A stretch of 64,000 bases of DNA from Sclerotiophoma versabilis (taxonomy: Eukaryota; Ascomycota; Dothideomycetes; Pleosporales; Didymellaceae): NCBI GenBank assembly GCA_012274445.1, contig JAAROD010000076.1:248001-312000 (forward strand). The letters are read 5' to 3'. This document shows positions 35,501 through 48,700 of this stretch, piece after piece. Each line of letters opens with the position of its first letter. Within the stretch, counting starts at the first letter, position 1. Position numbers and translations under genes: made by a program. Below the pieces are notes generated by a model. That model did no database searches and was not told where the DNA came from. It saw only the letters and a list, made by a program, of their open reading frames with translations.

Positions 35501-37926
35501 CTAGAGAAGTCTTAATATAACATTATGCATAGCCTTTATAAAGACGTCTAGGGTTAGTTTCTTATAGTACCTCTATATCTCTAGGGGGGCTGCTATTACC
35601 TTATATATAATATACAGCTCTTCTAGTATTAATTCTCTATTAACTACTTAGAGTAAATAGGCATGTTCTTTTATACATAGTATAAGACCTACTTAGTATA
35701 TTACTACCTAGGATATGTAGTTTGCCTGTGCTCCTAAGTCTAAGAGTGCTAATAATACTACTCTATTTAACTTAATAGGTAGTCTAATAAGTAAGCTATC
35801 TCTAATAGCGTTAAGAGATTGCTTAGCAGAGCACTCTTTTAGCACTTACCTAAAAAAGTCTCCTTATTACTAAATCTATAGATAATCTTGCTACCCTTAT
35901 ATAGTTTGTAGTTTAGGTTAAGGTAACACTGCTAGTGTAGATTATAGCAGGAGCTATTAATAACTAATTACATATATACAATTTCCTAATAGTTGTCTAT
36001 GCCTAGAAAGTGCAGCTTAGAACACTTATTCTAAAAGTGCATTTTGCACATATTATTCTTATAATTATACTATTGTTTCCTATATATAGTACTAGGAGTT
36101 AAGAACTATCTCTTTTCTAGTTTTTCTAATTTATGTATATAATAGGCGTTATGTACACATACTATCTATAATAGCTTTCTATAATTTAGATTCTAGTAGT
36201 CTAAGGCGTACTCTAGTTGTAGGTTAAGAAGTAACACTAGCTTCCTGTTAAAGTTAGGCTTATTCCTACTTTAGTTATTTTTTACTTATTACTTAAGCTC
36301 CTATTATATAGCGTAGTTACTAGCACTAAGTTTATTAAAATTATGTTTCTACTAATCCTGTTAGGATTTACTTAGGTTATTAGCCTATTATTGTCCTGCG
36401 CAAGTTTAAAGTGCTATTTATTATAGTTTCTTATTAATGCTCTTAGTAATCTAATTACAGTTTTCCTAAAAGGTAGCGTTGTTGTCTTAGATTTCTTAAC
36501 GTGCTAGTTCTGCGTCTACATGCCTGTTAAACTCTTATATATCTAGATTATACTAATTTTCTTTAGTATTAGAGGCGTAGATAATACCTCTATCTACTTC
36601 TTATCTAGCAGTATCGCGTAGTTATTAAGACATAGTAGGCTGTTTATATTTACGCACTTTTAATCTGCGTTTATATATTTAGCCTATCTATTCTAATAGT
36701 TGTCCTGTTAGGTCCTGCAGGTACTTCTGCTGTTTATTTAGCTCCTAGTATAGTATAGGTACTTAGCTATAGACATCCCTTATATCTTTATTAGATAATT
36801 TAATATAATTCTTATTAGATCTAGTCTTAGAGTCTTCTATAAGACGTCCTATGTTATTAGTAAGAACCTCCTATTTATTACTAGTATCTACATTTCTGCA
36901 GGTAAGTATATTAAGTTATTAAACTACCCTGTTCTTAGATTAACAATCCTTAGCGTAGTAGCCTTATTTACTATAACTATAACAAGTCACACTAGACTTA
37001 TCCTTCCTGTTACTACCCTTGCTTTTCTAGTTCTATCTAGGTTCTAGTTCTTTGTTAATGTTAGACAGGTCTATAGCCTCTAGTCTATAGTAACTGCTAC
37101 TAGTGCTATTATATACACAGTATCTAGTGTTTAGCTAGTAGTAGTTACTTTCTTAGTTTCCTTAGTTAAGGTTATTTTGCTATAGGTTGCGTAGAGGCAG
37201 GCAAGTAGTATAGGCTGTTGTTTATGCCTGTAGGTTCTCTTGCAATTCCTGTTGTAGTTTATACAGCTTAATATTAATATTAATTACTATATTAACTAAG
37301 AAGTTAAAGTTATTAGTAGACGTAGTAGTCTATATTAATTCCTCTTTAACTTATAGTTTTAGTCCTTATTAGAACATTATTATTAATATAGTATTATCCT
37401 AGCTAGTGTACGTTGCTAGCTGCTAAAACTTAGCAGTATAGTTAGCAGCTAACATAGTTTACTTAATGCGTTAGATGTTATAATATATAATAGTTAGTTT
37501 ATTATATACTCTAAATACTTAGCATATCTATTCCTTAAACAGGTTAAAGTCTTTAATCTATGCGTTAATATTAGTAGACATTCCTTCTCTATAGTAATAT
37601 TAGATAAAGAGTTTAATCTATATAAATGCGTAGTTCTTTATAAACATAGAGACAAGTATTATATATTTCTTCTTAGAGATGCGTTCTCTCTAGAATATAA
37701 AGAAAAGGTTGAATTTAATAAGCTAGTCTTCTAGTTTCTTATAAGTACTATTAAAGGTCTTAGGCTTAGCTACTAGGTATACACTTATAGACGTAGAGGT
37801 TATTATACCTCTATTTAATCCTTTATCTATATTAAGGTTGTTATTAACACAGTTGCGTAACGTGTTAGAGTTACTAGGAGTAGCACAGGATTCTAAAGTA
37901 GTACTTATCTTTAGGGGTGTTTAAAG

Positions 37927-38425
37927 TGTTAAAGTTATACTTTTAAGCAAAGCTTATAAGCACTATTTATATTAGTTCTTAGAGATAAGCGCTAGTACAG
38001 GATAGTCTATAAGGGTTAAGGTTACTACCTAGTAAGACACTGTAATAATAGAGGGTAATAATAAGTAGTATAGAGTAAACTATCTAGCTTAAGAGTTAGG
38101 GTTAAGATTCTAAAGACAAACTTAATTAACTAAGTTAAATATAAACTATAAAGGTTGTATTCCTACTAACTATATACTTGCTAGGAGATAATACTTATTA
38201 ATAAGCAACTAGAGTTAGTCTAATAAAATACATAGTGTTACTTATTAACAAGTAATAACATATAATACTTATTAATAAGTAAGTTACATATATTATGCTT
38301 ACTAACAAGCATATTACGTAACTGTGCAAAGGGAGGCCCTTCCTAACTCTGTCCCTAGTTTATAAGTAAGGGCTGTAGTTAGCTACTTAATTACTATGCC
38401 GCTTTGCCTGCACAGGATTATAACA
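37927..38425 (-). repeat. Gypsy-1 copy 1 right LTR (5' LTR of the element)
   Basis: 499 bp, TGTTAAAG...TATAACA, followed by AATAC. It differs from the left LTR only by transitions as far as I can see. Confidence 0.94.
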
Positions 38426-39959
38426 AATACCTAGAAAGAAATAGATAAAATAAGCTTCTAGGCTAGAGCTCTGCTATATAAATAGGTATTTACTTATAAG
38501 CTTAATTAAGACAGCTACTTTATAAAATATAAAGCTAGAATATATATATATAGAGACCTCTAGGTAAAGAATTTAATTAAGTTAACCTATACTATAATAC
38601 TTACTATAAGGTTCTTTTATATAATAGTTACTATAGTAGCTTAGTTTAATTTATAGCTGCTATAGTATAATATAAGTAGTATATTTCTTAATATAAGCTA
38701 CTAAGACTAGCTACTAGTACTATATAAGCTGCCTAATAGATTTAAGAAGCCTAAGTAGGTAGTACTACTACTATAGGCTCTATATAGTTTCTAGAACTTC
38801 TCTATTCTATAGTATAAGAAGCTATCTAGCACTCTCTAGAAGCTTAGTTTAATAGTATTAAAAGAAGAGCTATACTTATTCTTTAATAATAAGTAAAAAA
38901 TTATCTTACTCTTTTATATTAATAATATCCTCCTTACCTATTATAAGAATAATTAAGTAGCTATAGAGTAGTTAATAAGCTTATTAATAGCTAAATATTA
39001 GATTATAGATTATAGAGCTACTAAATAGTTCTTAAAAGTTTATATTATATAAGATTAAGCAGCCTAAGTAATAATACTTACTTATAACTCCTATATTAAG
39101 ACGCTTAGTACTAAGTTTAAGGTTTTAGAAAAGAGGTTACTCCTAAGTATTTTCTTCTCTATAATTAAGCTTTAGAAGTATATAGAAGAAGCTTTAAAGT
39201 AAGAAATTAAGGCTTATTAGGAGTAGGTAGAGTTAATATTATATACTATAATTATAATATAGCTAGACATTGCGTATACAGCTTCTTAGCTGTTTTCCTA
39301 TCTAGTAAATTCTAGAGCTACTTACTTCTAAGCAGCTACTTAAGTTATTAGCTACCTATATAGAACTAAGTACCTAGGTATATAGTATAGAGCTTATTTA
39401 GGCAGCTAGCTTCTTATATACAGAGACGCTTTATTTACTAATATTAGTAAATTATATTAATTATCTTAAAAGTATATTATATAGCTCTTTAGCAGCCTAA
39501 TTATATAGAAGGCAGCTAGGCAGTTTATAGTAACTACCTTAATAACTAAAGCTAAACTGCTAGCTCTTAAGTATATAGCTAAGAAGAGTACTACTCTAAA
39601 GCAATTTCTCTATAAGCTCTGCCTTAACCTAAGAGTTACTTAGAAGATATTCTATAATAGTTAGTAAACTATATAGTTAGTAGTAGAAGAAAGTAAGTAG
39701 CTTACTACCTAGCTGCACTATATAGATATATAGAATATATAGCTTAAATAAAAGTATATAAAAGGTACCTTTATAGTAACCTATATAAAAATAAGTAAGA
39801 TACCTACTAATAGGTTAATAAAAGCGCTTCCTAGGCAGGCCTATAAGCGCTTTTTAACCTACCTAAACCTTTATAATATAAATAGTAAGGTATAATAGGT
39901 TATAGAGTTATAAAAAGAGTAGTTAAAAGAAAGAGTAAATAATTAATTTAACTACTAGA

Positions 39960-41470
39960 GAGAATAACCTCCTTCTCTTAGGTGCCTGCTACTAAACTTC
40001 TAAATCTAAAGCTTCTCTCTTAGTTTCTATTAAAACTATAACTCTTTACTAGAAGCTTCTTTATTATATACTAAGTAATATATAAGTCTATAGACCTCTA
40101 TAAGCTTATTAGTACTAAACTATATTATAGAAAAAGAATAGTAACTTATAGAAGTAGTTATACCTCTAGATATCTATAGCTTATTAGTAAGAGTAATACT
40201 AACTACCTTAAGAGAGCTAGAGCTATAAGAGCTATTAGTTTATATACTATAAGCTTAAGAAGCTCTAGAACCTATATAGAGTAATAGAAATACTCTAAAG
40301 AGTACTAGAAGCAGTAGTAGGTATAAGAGCTAGTATTAGCTATGTTATAGTACTATACAGCTAAGCTGTTAACTAGCAGAGTATATATACAGCCTAAGTA
40401 GAGTACAGTCCTATACTTACTCTATATAGTACCTATAATAGGTATAATAGTAGTAGTAGTAGTAGTAGAGGCAGGAGCTAGTGGAGGCAGAGGTAGAGGT
40501 AGTAGTAGTAGTAGAGAAGGTAGCTAGAGGGGAAGTAGCAGTAATAGGCAAGAGGGGAGAGAGCTAGAGTCTCTAATAGAGCCTAGGGGCCTAGTAGAAG
40601 AAGCTTAAATAGCTAAAGCTAAACTACTAATACCTAAAGGTAAGACTAAGTAGTAGAAGTAGGTAGTAGGTGTATAAGGTGCAAGAAGTAGAGTGTAGGT
40701 AGCAGTAGTATAGTTAGTAGTAGTAGTAGTAGTATAGCAGCGCTTAGTATTAGTAGTAGTAGTAGCAGTAGTATACGTAAGGTGCTTAGACTTAGGTTCT
40801 TTCTATCTAAAGTTAGCTAAATAGTTAAAAAGAGCCTAGAAAAGCTATATAAGAAGCTTAATTAGAAGCTGTCTAAGCTAGTAGAAAAAGAGTAGCTACC
40901 TTCTAGCTATAACTTAAGCTTAAATAATAAGTTATAAGTAACTTAAGAGGTATAAGAAGCTTAAAAAGCTTATAGTAAGCAGCTAAATAGGCAGAAGAAG
41001 CTTAAATTAAGAGTAAAATAAAAGAGTACTTATAGCTATAGTAATAGACTTAGAGATAGTTAAAATTAGTAGAAGAGGCTAATTATATAATAATTAGCTC
41101 TAGTAAAGGTAATATAAGCTACTTACTCTATACCTATACTACTTATTACTATAAGATATTATATAAAAACTCTAACTATAAATAAACTAGGTAATAGAGA
41201 AGTTAAAATTAAGTAGATTATACGTAGTTAAGCTGTATATTTTAAGTTAAGTATCTAGTAATATACAGAGCTACTTAATATTATAAAGTTAAAGTAGAAG
41301 TATAAACTAATATAAAAAGTTTATACTAGTAAAATAAGCTTCTCTAATAATAATTAAAAGCTTAAAACAGCGCCTTATATAGAAAGTATAATAATTACTA
41401 CTAAATAAAGTAATAAGCTATATAGTAGTTTATTAGATACTCTTTTATTTATAAAAGACTATCTAGAAGG
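39960..41470 (+). other. Extra region between Copia-1 pol and its 3' LTR
   Basis: The pol frame ends near 39,945, yet 1.5 kb remain before the right LTR at 41,471. At about 40,560-41,170 one plus-strand frame has protein character once RIP stops are allowed: long runs of TAG (former CAG, Gln), then Lys/Arg/Ala-rich helical sequence, then SSKGNISYLLYTYTTYYYK. The same region is present inverted in copy 2 (about 59,830-61,330), so it belongs to the element. It could be a third ORF or a relocated gag-like domain; the function is unknown. Confidence 0.5.
40446..40467. repeat. (TAG)n microsatellite
   Basis: A run of seven TAG units, with further short TAG runs at about 40,500-40,515 and 40,700-40,770. 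The inverse CTA runs occur in copy 2 at about 60,530-60,600 and 60,833-60,856. These fit former CAG (poly-Gln) codons changed by RIP. Confidence 0.75.
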
Positions 41471-41764
41471 TGTATTATATAAGTAAGCTACTAGCTTACT
41501 ACTAGGCTAAGTAAGGCGTTAGTATATTAGAGCTAGGTATTACTTAAAGTATAAGCCTGTGTGCCTAAGCTTATAGCTAACTCTTAAAAAGCTTAGTAGT
41601 TAAGCTAACTATAGTTAAGTAGACCTACTACTACCTATAAGCTTAATTCTAGAGTTATACAACTAATATTATTTTCTTTATATATAAATAGTTATTATAT
41701 CTAGATAGATAGGCACTAATCAATTATTTAATTACCTAAGTATTATACTACAAGCTTATTAATA
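41471..41764 (+). repeat. Copia-1 right (3') LTR
   Basis: 294 bp, preceded by the purine-rich AGAAGGTG and followed by target duplication GGAGC. Confidence 0.92.
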
Positions 41765-42743
41765 GGAGCGTACTATTAGTACCTACTAACTACTAGTTAT
41801 TAATAGCTATAAGAGCTATAACTTGCTTAAATTCTAGTAATACTATAAGAATAATAAGATTATTACTATATATATACCTTCTTACTTATTATACCTTCTA
41901 TAGCTACTTAATATAGGTTGTTTTACTTCTTTAAAGAAGGTATATAGGCACTAAGCTAAAATACTTATATATAACTAAATTACCTACCTTATAAAGACTA
42001 AGTTTCTTCTATACTTTAAAGCAGCCTATAATATAGTTTTTACTTCTAGTAATATCTAAGAAGAGTTCTAAAGCACTAAATTAGTTTCTTTTAACCTAGA
42101 ATAGATTATTTTAACTCTTGATATAAAGCTATAGACTCTATTACTACTACTTTCTACTAATAGTAAGCTCTAGTAGTTATAAACCTCTAGTAATACTTTA
42201 GAATTTAGGTTTTAATTAACTCTAATTTAAGAAACGTATAAGAAGTAGTAGAGTAGCATACTTAATTCTATTATAAGCGCGCTTAAGCACTATATAAAGA
42301 GAGGAATAATTTTATCCTATAGGCTAGTTTTAGCCTAATAGGAAATTAGTAAGCTTTAGATAGTAAATAAGGCTGCTATATAATAAAAATTATATAAAAG
42401 AAAGTAGGTTTAAAAGAAGAGAACTTTAAAAGTTAGAAATAGGTAGTAACTAGCAGCTCTAAAGAAGTTTAGAGCGCATAGTAATAGAAAGAAGCTAAAG
42501 AAGTAGGTGCACACTAAAGAGGGTAAAGTATTCTAATAATACTATAAATAGTATAACTAGATAGAATATAATATATAAATATATAAGAATAAGGTAGAAG
42601 AGGTATCTAAGTAATATTATAGCTTATTTTGCCTTATATAGCGCTAATTTATAGTGTTTTAGGCTATAATAAAGAGGAGTTTAGTAGAGGCTTAGTAAAA
42701 GTAATTAGCTTACCTATTAATTAGCTTACCTATAGAGTATATT

Positions 42744-45700
42744 ACTCTGTTTAAGTAGAGTCTTAGATTAACTATAGATTAGGCTTTACTAGCTCTGTCT
42801 TCTAGTTAGTCTTATAATTAAAGTAGTTAGTTCTCTAGTTAAGCTAGTCCTACTTAGATTAGTTGTAGTTAAGCCTCTTCTAATAATTCTTAGATTGCTA
42901 ATTATCTCTATTATCTAGCTGCTTAAGCTTATAACTACAGGTTTGCTTATAATTAAGCTAGTACTTAGGCTTAATCTTCTAGTTAGAGTTATTAATCTAA
43001 TACTAATATCTATAACCTAATTACTACTTATATAGTAGTAGTTAATTTTCTTTTTATAGAGTTACTTAGTTAATTTACTATATATTAATTAGTTACCTTT
43101 CTAGCCTTTCTTAACTAATTATCTATATTAATTATTTAGTCTCTTATAGATATAGATTCTACTTAGTATATTAGTATATATAATATTATATTTATAGATT
43201 AATTTACTTTATTAGCTCTATCTTTCTTAATTACTTTATTTTTATTAAAAATCTTATATTAGTTAATTAGTTACTTAAACTTCTTAAACTATTAATAAGT
43301 AAGTAACCTAGTTAATCTATTAGCTAGTATATTATTAGTTTCTAGATAACTAATCTAGATTAATCTCTTAGTATATTCTTACCTAAGCTATATATTTTAT
43401 ATATCTATATACCTAAAATAAGTAGTAATCTATTAATTAGCCTTTACTACTAGTCTAATTATTTATAAGTTATTATACTATATATTCTATAAGTTACTTA
43501 TCTTAAGATTAAGCTTATTAAAGAACTACCTAATTATAATTACTTTCTTAGTAATATACTTAAGAGTAAGAAGTTCTGCCTTAGTTATAAAAGTAGTTAC
43601 TATACTTTATCTAGTAGCTTTCTATAGAATTAAACATCTAAAGAGTATAACTAGGTATCTATAAGATAATTATTAAGTTTCTAGATTATCTATAAAAGAT
43701 ATATCTCTATAGATTATTAGCTTAGCTCTATTATAATTACTATATTAGATTTCTTTAAATCTTATTCTATATAGGTATATAGTTACTCTATCTATAGCTT
43801 TTTAATATTTATTACTAGAATTAGTTAGAAAATAAAATAGCTTAGATACTATAAGTATAATATTAGGCTATAGTATAATTACTATATATAATATAGATTT
43901 AACCTTCTCTTATTATATTTTAATTTACTTTTTAGTTACTTCTTTAGTATTTTTAATTAGTTCTTCTAATAGAAGTAGTATTAGTAGAAATATATTATTT
44001 ATAAATCTAAACTTCTTAGTAATTTTATCAATAAACGTATTATATATAAGAGTAATAGTCCTAAGCTCTCTATTATAGATTACTCTAATTTCTAGAAACT
44101 ATTTAACTAGTCTCTAGTTTTAAATCTTATATTTTTCTATAATCTTATTCTATAAGAGCTTAGTATCTATCTTATAGGTCTTAGAATAGATTAAGAAAAT
44201 ATTATCTATAATATACCTTATAGGCAAGCTGCGTATATAGGTAAGCTATGCGCTTTTACTAAGACTATACTAAAATCTACTCTATTATAGCCTATAACAA
44301 CCTACTCTAATACTATATAGAGCAGAATAACCTCTAATATTACTTAGAGACCTCTTCTACTTTATTCTTATATATTTACGTGTTATACCTAGTCTCTCTA
44401 TACTATCTATAGTATTATTAGAAGAACTTAGCCCCTTTAGCGTGTACTCTCTTCTTCTACTTCTTACTATTACTATATACCTTAAACTTCTTAAGAGTAG
44501 TTATCTACTAGCTCTCTTTAACTATAAAAGTCTCTTCTACCTTAATTTACTTCTTCTTATATAATTTCTAGTATAAAGCAGCCTTATTTACTACTTAAAG
44601 CTTAGTAATCTCTTATTATACTAATACTAGCTTATACGTAATTATTACTACCCTCTTTAAAACCTTCTTAAAAACCTTAACTATAGAAGTAGGTAAGCTA
44701 TCTATATACCTCTAAATTCTTATCTTTATAAGTATTAATTACAACCTAAGTTCTAGAGTGTTACTAAAGGTCTATAACTACTAGAGTATATTATTAATAA
44801 AGAGTTATAGTAATAGAGTGCGCAGCTTTATATTAAGAGTTAATATAACCTATTCTAGGTTAAACAGAACTAGTTTAGCCTCTTAGAACTCTTCTTAGAT
44901 ATTACTAGAAGTAAATAAAGCTTTAAAGGCTGCTATAAAGTATAGTAGAAACTTAACCTTTATAATATAGTTAATCTAGTTATAGATAAGGTTTTTAGCT
45001 TAGTACCTATACGCCTTCTTTAAAGAGGTAAAATAACCTATATTAAGAGGCTATAGAAGGTGTAATAAGTAAAGAAGTATATAGGCAGTAATAATCTTAT
45101 TATCCTTATAGTATTACTAGAATATAAGAAAGTTATAGCTCTTATAGCTATTAATAACTAGTAGATAGTAGGTACTAATAGTATACTTCTTTATATATAT
45201 ATTAAAGTGCTTTAGCTAGTCTAGACTAAGCTTATTAGTAGTTTAGCTATTATTAGAGACTTTAATTTTCTAATTCTATAGTAGGTCCCCCTCTTTATAC
45301 TAGAAAGAAAGGTAGTAGTATACTTTAAAGATAATAAAGAGTAGAATAGCTTAACCTTTATTATTAATACTCTATATAACTATTATCTACTCTCTATTAC
45401 CTAGCTAAACTACCTTTAGCTATTCTTATTACTCTAAAGCTATAATAACTACCTTTATTAATATAACACCTATTATAAAGCTAGCCTTATTAAGGTTATA
45501 GGTATTATTATTCTAGATACTATACTTAGCTTTAATATTAGCTACTAGGCTAAACTAGCTCTAGATTACCTTAGAATCCTTGCAAAAGGCTCTCTTATAG
45601 TTATATTTTTAATTAAACTTTACTATAAGCTTTAGTTAGCGCTTAATAAATATACTAGGCTAGTTTATACTAATATAGCCTAGATTATACTTAGTGCGTA

Positions 45701-48700
45701 AAGAATTAGCTATATTAGCTACAGCTGTAAGCCTTAGAGAGAATTCTTATAGAACTAGCTTAAGTATATACTTAATAATTACCTACTTCTTAGTATTAGT
45801 TAGATTCTATAAGTTAGCTATAGTATTAGTATATAAAGGTTATCTAGCGTGTTAGTTATATAGTATAGTTTTAGAGACCTTATAGATAGCTATAGCGCGT
45901 TATAAAAGAAGCTTTATATCTCTTTTAAGAGCTTAAACTATAAGCTATATCTAAGCTTCTTTTAATATATCTAGCTAGTACTATTATTAAAGTATTAGTA
46001 GAGGAGTAGTATTTTAGTATAGTCTTAGTAAAAGTATTTAGCTTACTTATATACGTAGCTTACCTATAAGGTATATTATAGAAGAGTATAATAATCTTCT
46101 TACTCTTATTATAGAATAGGTAGAGCTCTTCTTTATTTAATTATAGTTTTATTAATTAAAGTAACTTTAAGAACTTCTTATACTAAAGAAGTAGTAATTC
46201 TCTTAATCTATATAGCGCTTAATTAAGCCTAATATAATATCTACTCTTTTTAAATTCTTCTAGTATTTTATAGAGTACTAGATTATTTACTATAATTATA
46301 GTATTAAGAAATATTCTAATAATATTATACTATCTTACTTCTAAATTAGATTAAGCTATAATTAATATTACTGCTCTAAATAATTTAGCTACTAGAGTTG
46401 CAGTATAGGTAGATTAAAGAGAATTTATTTTTTATAAATCTTCTTTTATAATATTCTAAGCCTTATACTTAATAAAGTAGCTATCTTAATTAAAATTATT
46501 AGTTTATACCTACTTTAATAGTAATATTAATTCTTTACTTTAGAAACTAGAATTTCTTACTAGGTACTCTTCTTAATTATCTAATTAATTTCTTTAGTTA
46601 AAGAGTTTATAAATAGAGTCTTTAGAGAGTATTATAGAAGCTACTTCTATATATTTAGTAGTAGTAGAAGATTATCTTAATAAGAGTGTAAAGTATAATC
46701 TAATTAATTAGATTTATTATTTAGTATAGCTGCTATAACTACTATATTTAGTATTTTATAGCTAGATTATATATTCTAGAATTAGTTAGTTTCTAGAAGA
46801 TATATATATTTAAAGTTATCTATCTATTTATTTTCTTATAGATTTATAATTAATATATAAAGTCTTTTTTTAGCTACTACTTTCTAGTTAATTATTATAA
46901 CTCTTTCTTCTATAGAGTAGTATATATAAATTTATTAGTTAATCTATCTTAGGTACTATCCCTCTAATTCTTTAACTTAACCTTTATATTAGTATATCTC
47001 TTATTATATCTAGAGTAATAAAAGTAGTACTAGCAGAGCTAGTATTAGAATTAGTTAAGTGCTTCTGCCTTAACTTATATAATTCTATCTAATAACTAGA
47101 ATAAAATAAGCTAGCTCTTATAGGTATATTTATATTCTATTAACTATCTATCTCTATATAATAACTTTAATTACCTCTACCTAGTGCACCTATCTCTAGA
47201 TTAGTTAGTTTAGGTGTTTATTCTAGAGTTATAAGTCTAATATTTTTAAATTAGTTTGTATAGATTTCTAGGTAATTACTAGCCTTATAAGCACTCTACA
47301 CAGTATCTATATCTAATATATTATAATCTAGAACTAGGCTAGTCTCTATATTATTTAATAGAGGCACGTTACTTCTAAGCTATTACTTAGTAGCTAATCT
47401 ATCTGTCTTAAATTATGTTTAATCTCTAAGATTAGGTATATTAATATTCTAGCCTAGATTAGCTAGTTCTCTGTTATAAAGGATATTAGTAAGTTTAGTT
47501 ACTTAATCTTTAGGTATTTCTCTATTCTTCTTTCTTTTATAGAATAGAGATTTATTAAAATTAATATTTCTAGTAATTATTACTTAATTAATTAATAGGA
47601 CCTATATTTTATAGATATTAGAGGCCTAACAGCTAACTAGATATCTAATATATCTTTATAGATTAAACTTATATCTATATTTATCTTACTCTACTACTTA
47701 ATCTCTTTTTAAGAGAATATACTCTATAGCTATAAGTATATATACTATTCTAGTCTAGTTATAGATTAGCTATTTAGTACCTAATCTAGGCTAGCTTATA
47801 CTATCTAGAGTACTATCTAAACTAGTTATCTAGTACCTTATTAGGTAATCTAAAACTATAGATTACTATAGAACTTATTCTATGCAGATATATAGCAGTA
47901 TCTATAATCTTAGGCTATAGTTAAGAAGAAAGATTAGCACCTATCTTTATCTTAAGAGATTTAGTAATTAGCTCTTTTTCTACTCTCTCTACTAATCTAT
48001 TTAGTTTATGTGTATAAGGAGAAGAAGTAGTATCTTTATCTTCTTCTAATCTACTTATTCTTTATAGTATAATTAACCTCTCTATAGTCTAGTAGCTATA
48101 TTATTATTCTAATAGATCTTAATAATACTTAGTTAATACTTTCTTCTAACCTATTTCTTAATTAGTTAAATAACTCTTATAATCTTATCTAAAGTTTTAA
48201 ACTATAGGTTATAATTAAAGAGCTTTTCTAAGTAGTCTTTATTAATAATTATAGTCTATTCTTTATTAAGCCTTTCTATTAGTATATTAAATAGATTCTA
48301 TAATATTCTATAGAATAGCCTTAGTAATTACTCTCTAGGCTACTTTAATATAACTTAGGTAGAGTAGGTAGTTATATACTCTTAGTACTTAATTCTCTTT
48401 ATTCTATTAATATAAACGTTCTCAGCAGCTTATACTGGTAATTATAGTACTTACTATACTAGGTTACCTAATTATTAATACTACAGGTTCTTACTATTTA
48501 ATCTTTCTATAGGTTTAGATAATCTTAATATAGAGTATATACTAAAGAAAGAGTAAAAGGTAATCTTATTATATTTAATAAAGATAAGATTATAAGTAGT
48601 ATATAGCTTAGCTATAATAATATTATCTTTAATTATTCTATACCTAAGAGTATTATCTAATCTAAGATACTATATACCTACTTATTTAAGATAAGCTTTA

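Larger units (their letters stand above)
31428..38425 (-). mobile_element. Ty3/Gypsy retrotransposon Gypsy-1, copy 1, nested in Copia-1
   Basis: Complete structure of 6,998 bp: 499-bp LTRs at both ends starting TGTTA and ending TAACA, target duplication AATAC on both sides (31423-31427, 38426-38430), and an intact empty site at 62875-62879. Coding is on the minus strand. There is a gag zinc knuckle at about 37,000-36,940 (CYSYSK*GYYAKDC). Reverse transcriptase lies around 34,900-34,600 (FFTVLNLRRVYNLI, LINNVL, VVVYLNKILVYSK). RNase H and integrase follow downstream, and near 32,850-32,700 there is a YRLKLP..A.IHPVFHVSLLEP-like tail. A purine-rich tract (AAAGGAGGAGGAGGATAG, minus strand) directly precedes the left LTR as expected for the polypurine tract. 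It is the least altered element here, with CA/TG still frequent, so it is likely the youngest. Confidence 0.94.
27311..41764 (+). mobile_element. Ty1/Copia retrotransposon Copia-1, copy 1 (contains Gypsy-1)
   Basis: LTRs of 292 and 294 bp lie in direct orientation at 27311-27602 and 41471-41764. The flanking target duplication is GGAGC (27306-27310, 41765-41769). The empty site is visible in Fot1-like B (inverse, GAAGT at 45185-45189). Without the nested Gypsy the element is about 7.45 kb. Plus-strand pol: 38,426-39,150 reads as Copia reverse transcriptase (a VFTYKLN..Y segment, KLPNRFKKPK, then FFYINNILL in place of FYVDDILL). 39,270-39,870 reads as the RNase H region (ALKYIAKKST, HYIDIQNI, IPTNRLIKALPRQ). 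Between pol and the right LTR there are about 1.5 kb of extra sequence. Full of RIP stops; inactive. Confidence 0.92.
26420..42741 (+). mobile_element. Fot1/pogo-like DNA transposon A, split by Copia-1
   Basis: Terminal inverted repeats of about 65 bp (left ACATACCTTATAGGCAAGC, right end its inverse) are each bordered by TA (26418-26419 and 42742-42743), the usual target duplication of this superfamily. The transposase reads on the plus strand in two blocks. In 26,900-27,300 there is a segment like YNFDETGFMMG, then a TVI..INA.GW.IPL-type stretch. In 41,770-42,150 there is PSYLLYLLQ, NIGCF and a SLKK-type segment, where DDE transposases of this family have HxSHLLQPLDVGxFxPLK. Removing the inserted Copia and one duplication leaves about 1,863 bp, normal for Fot1-type elements and close to copy B (1,866 bp). 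Many RIP stops; inactive. Confidence 0.87.
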
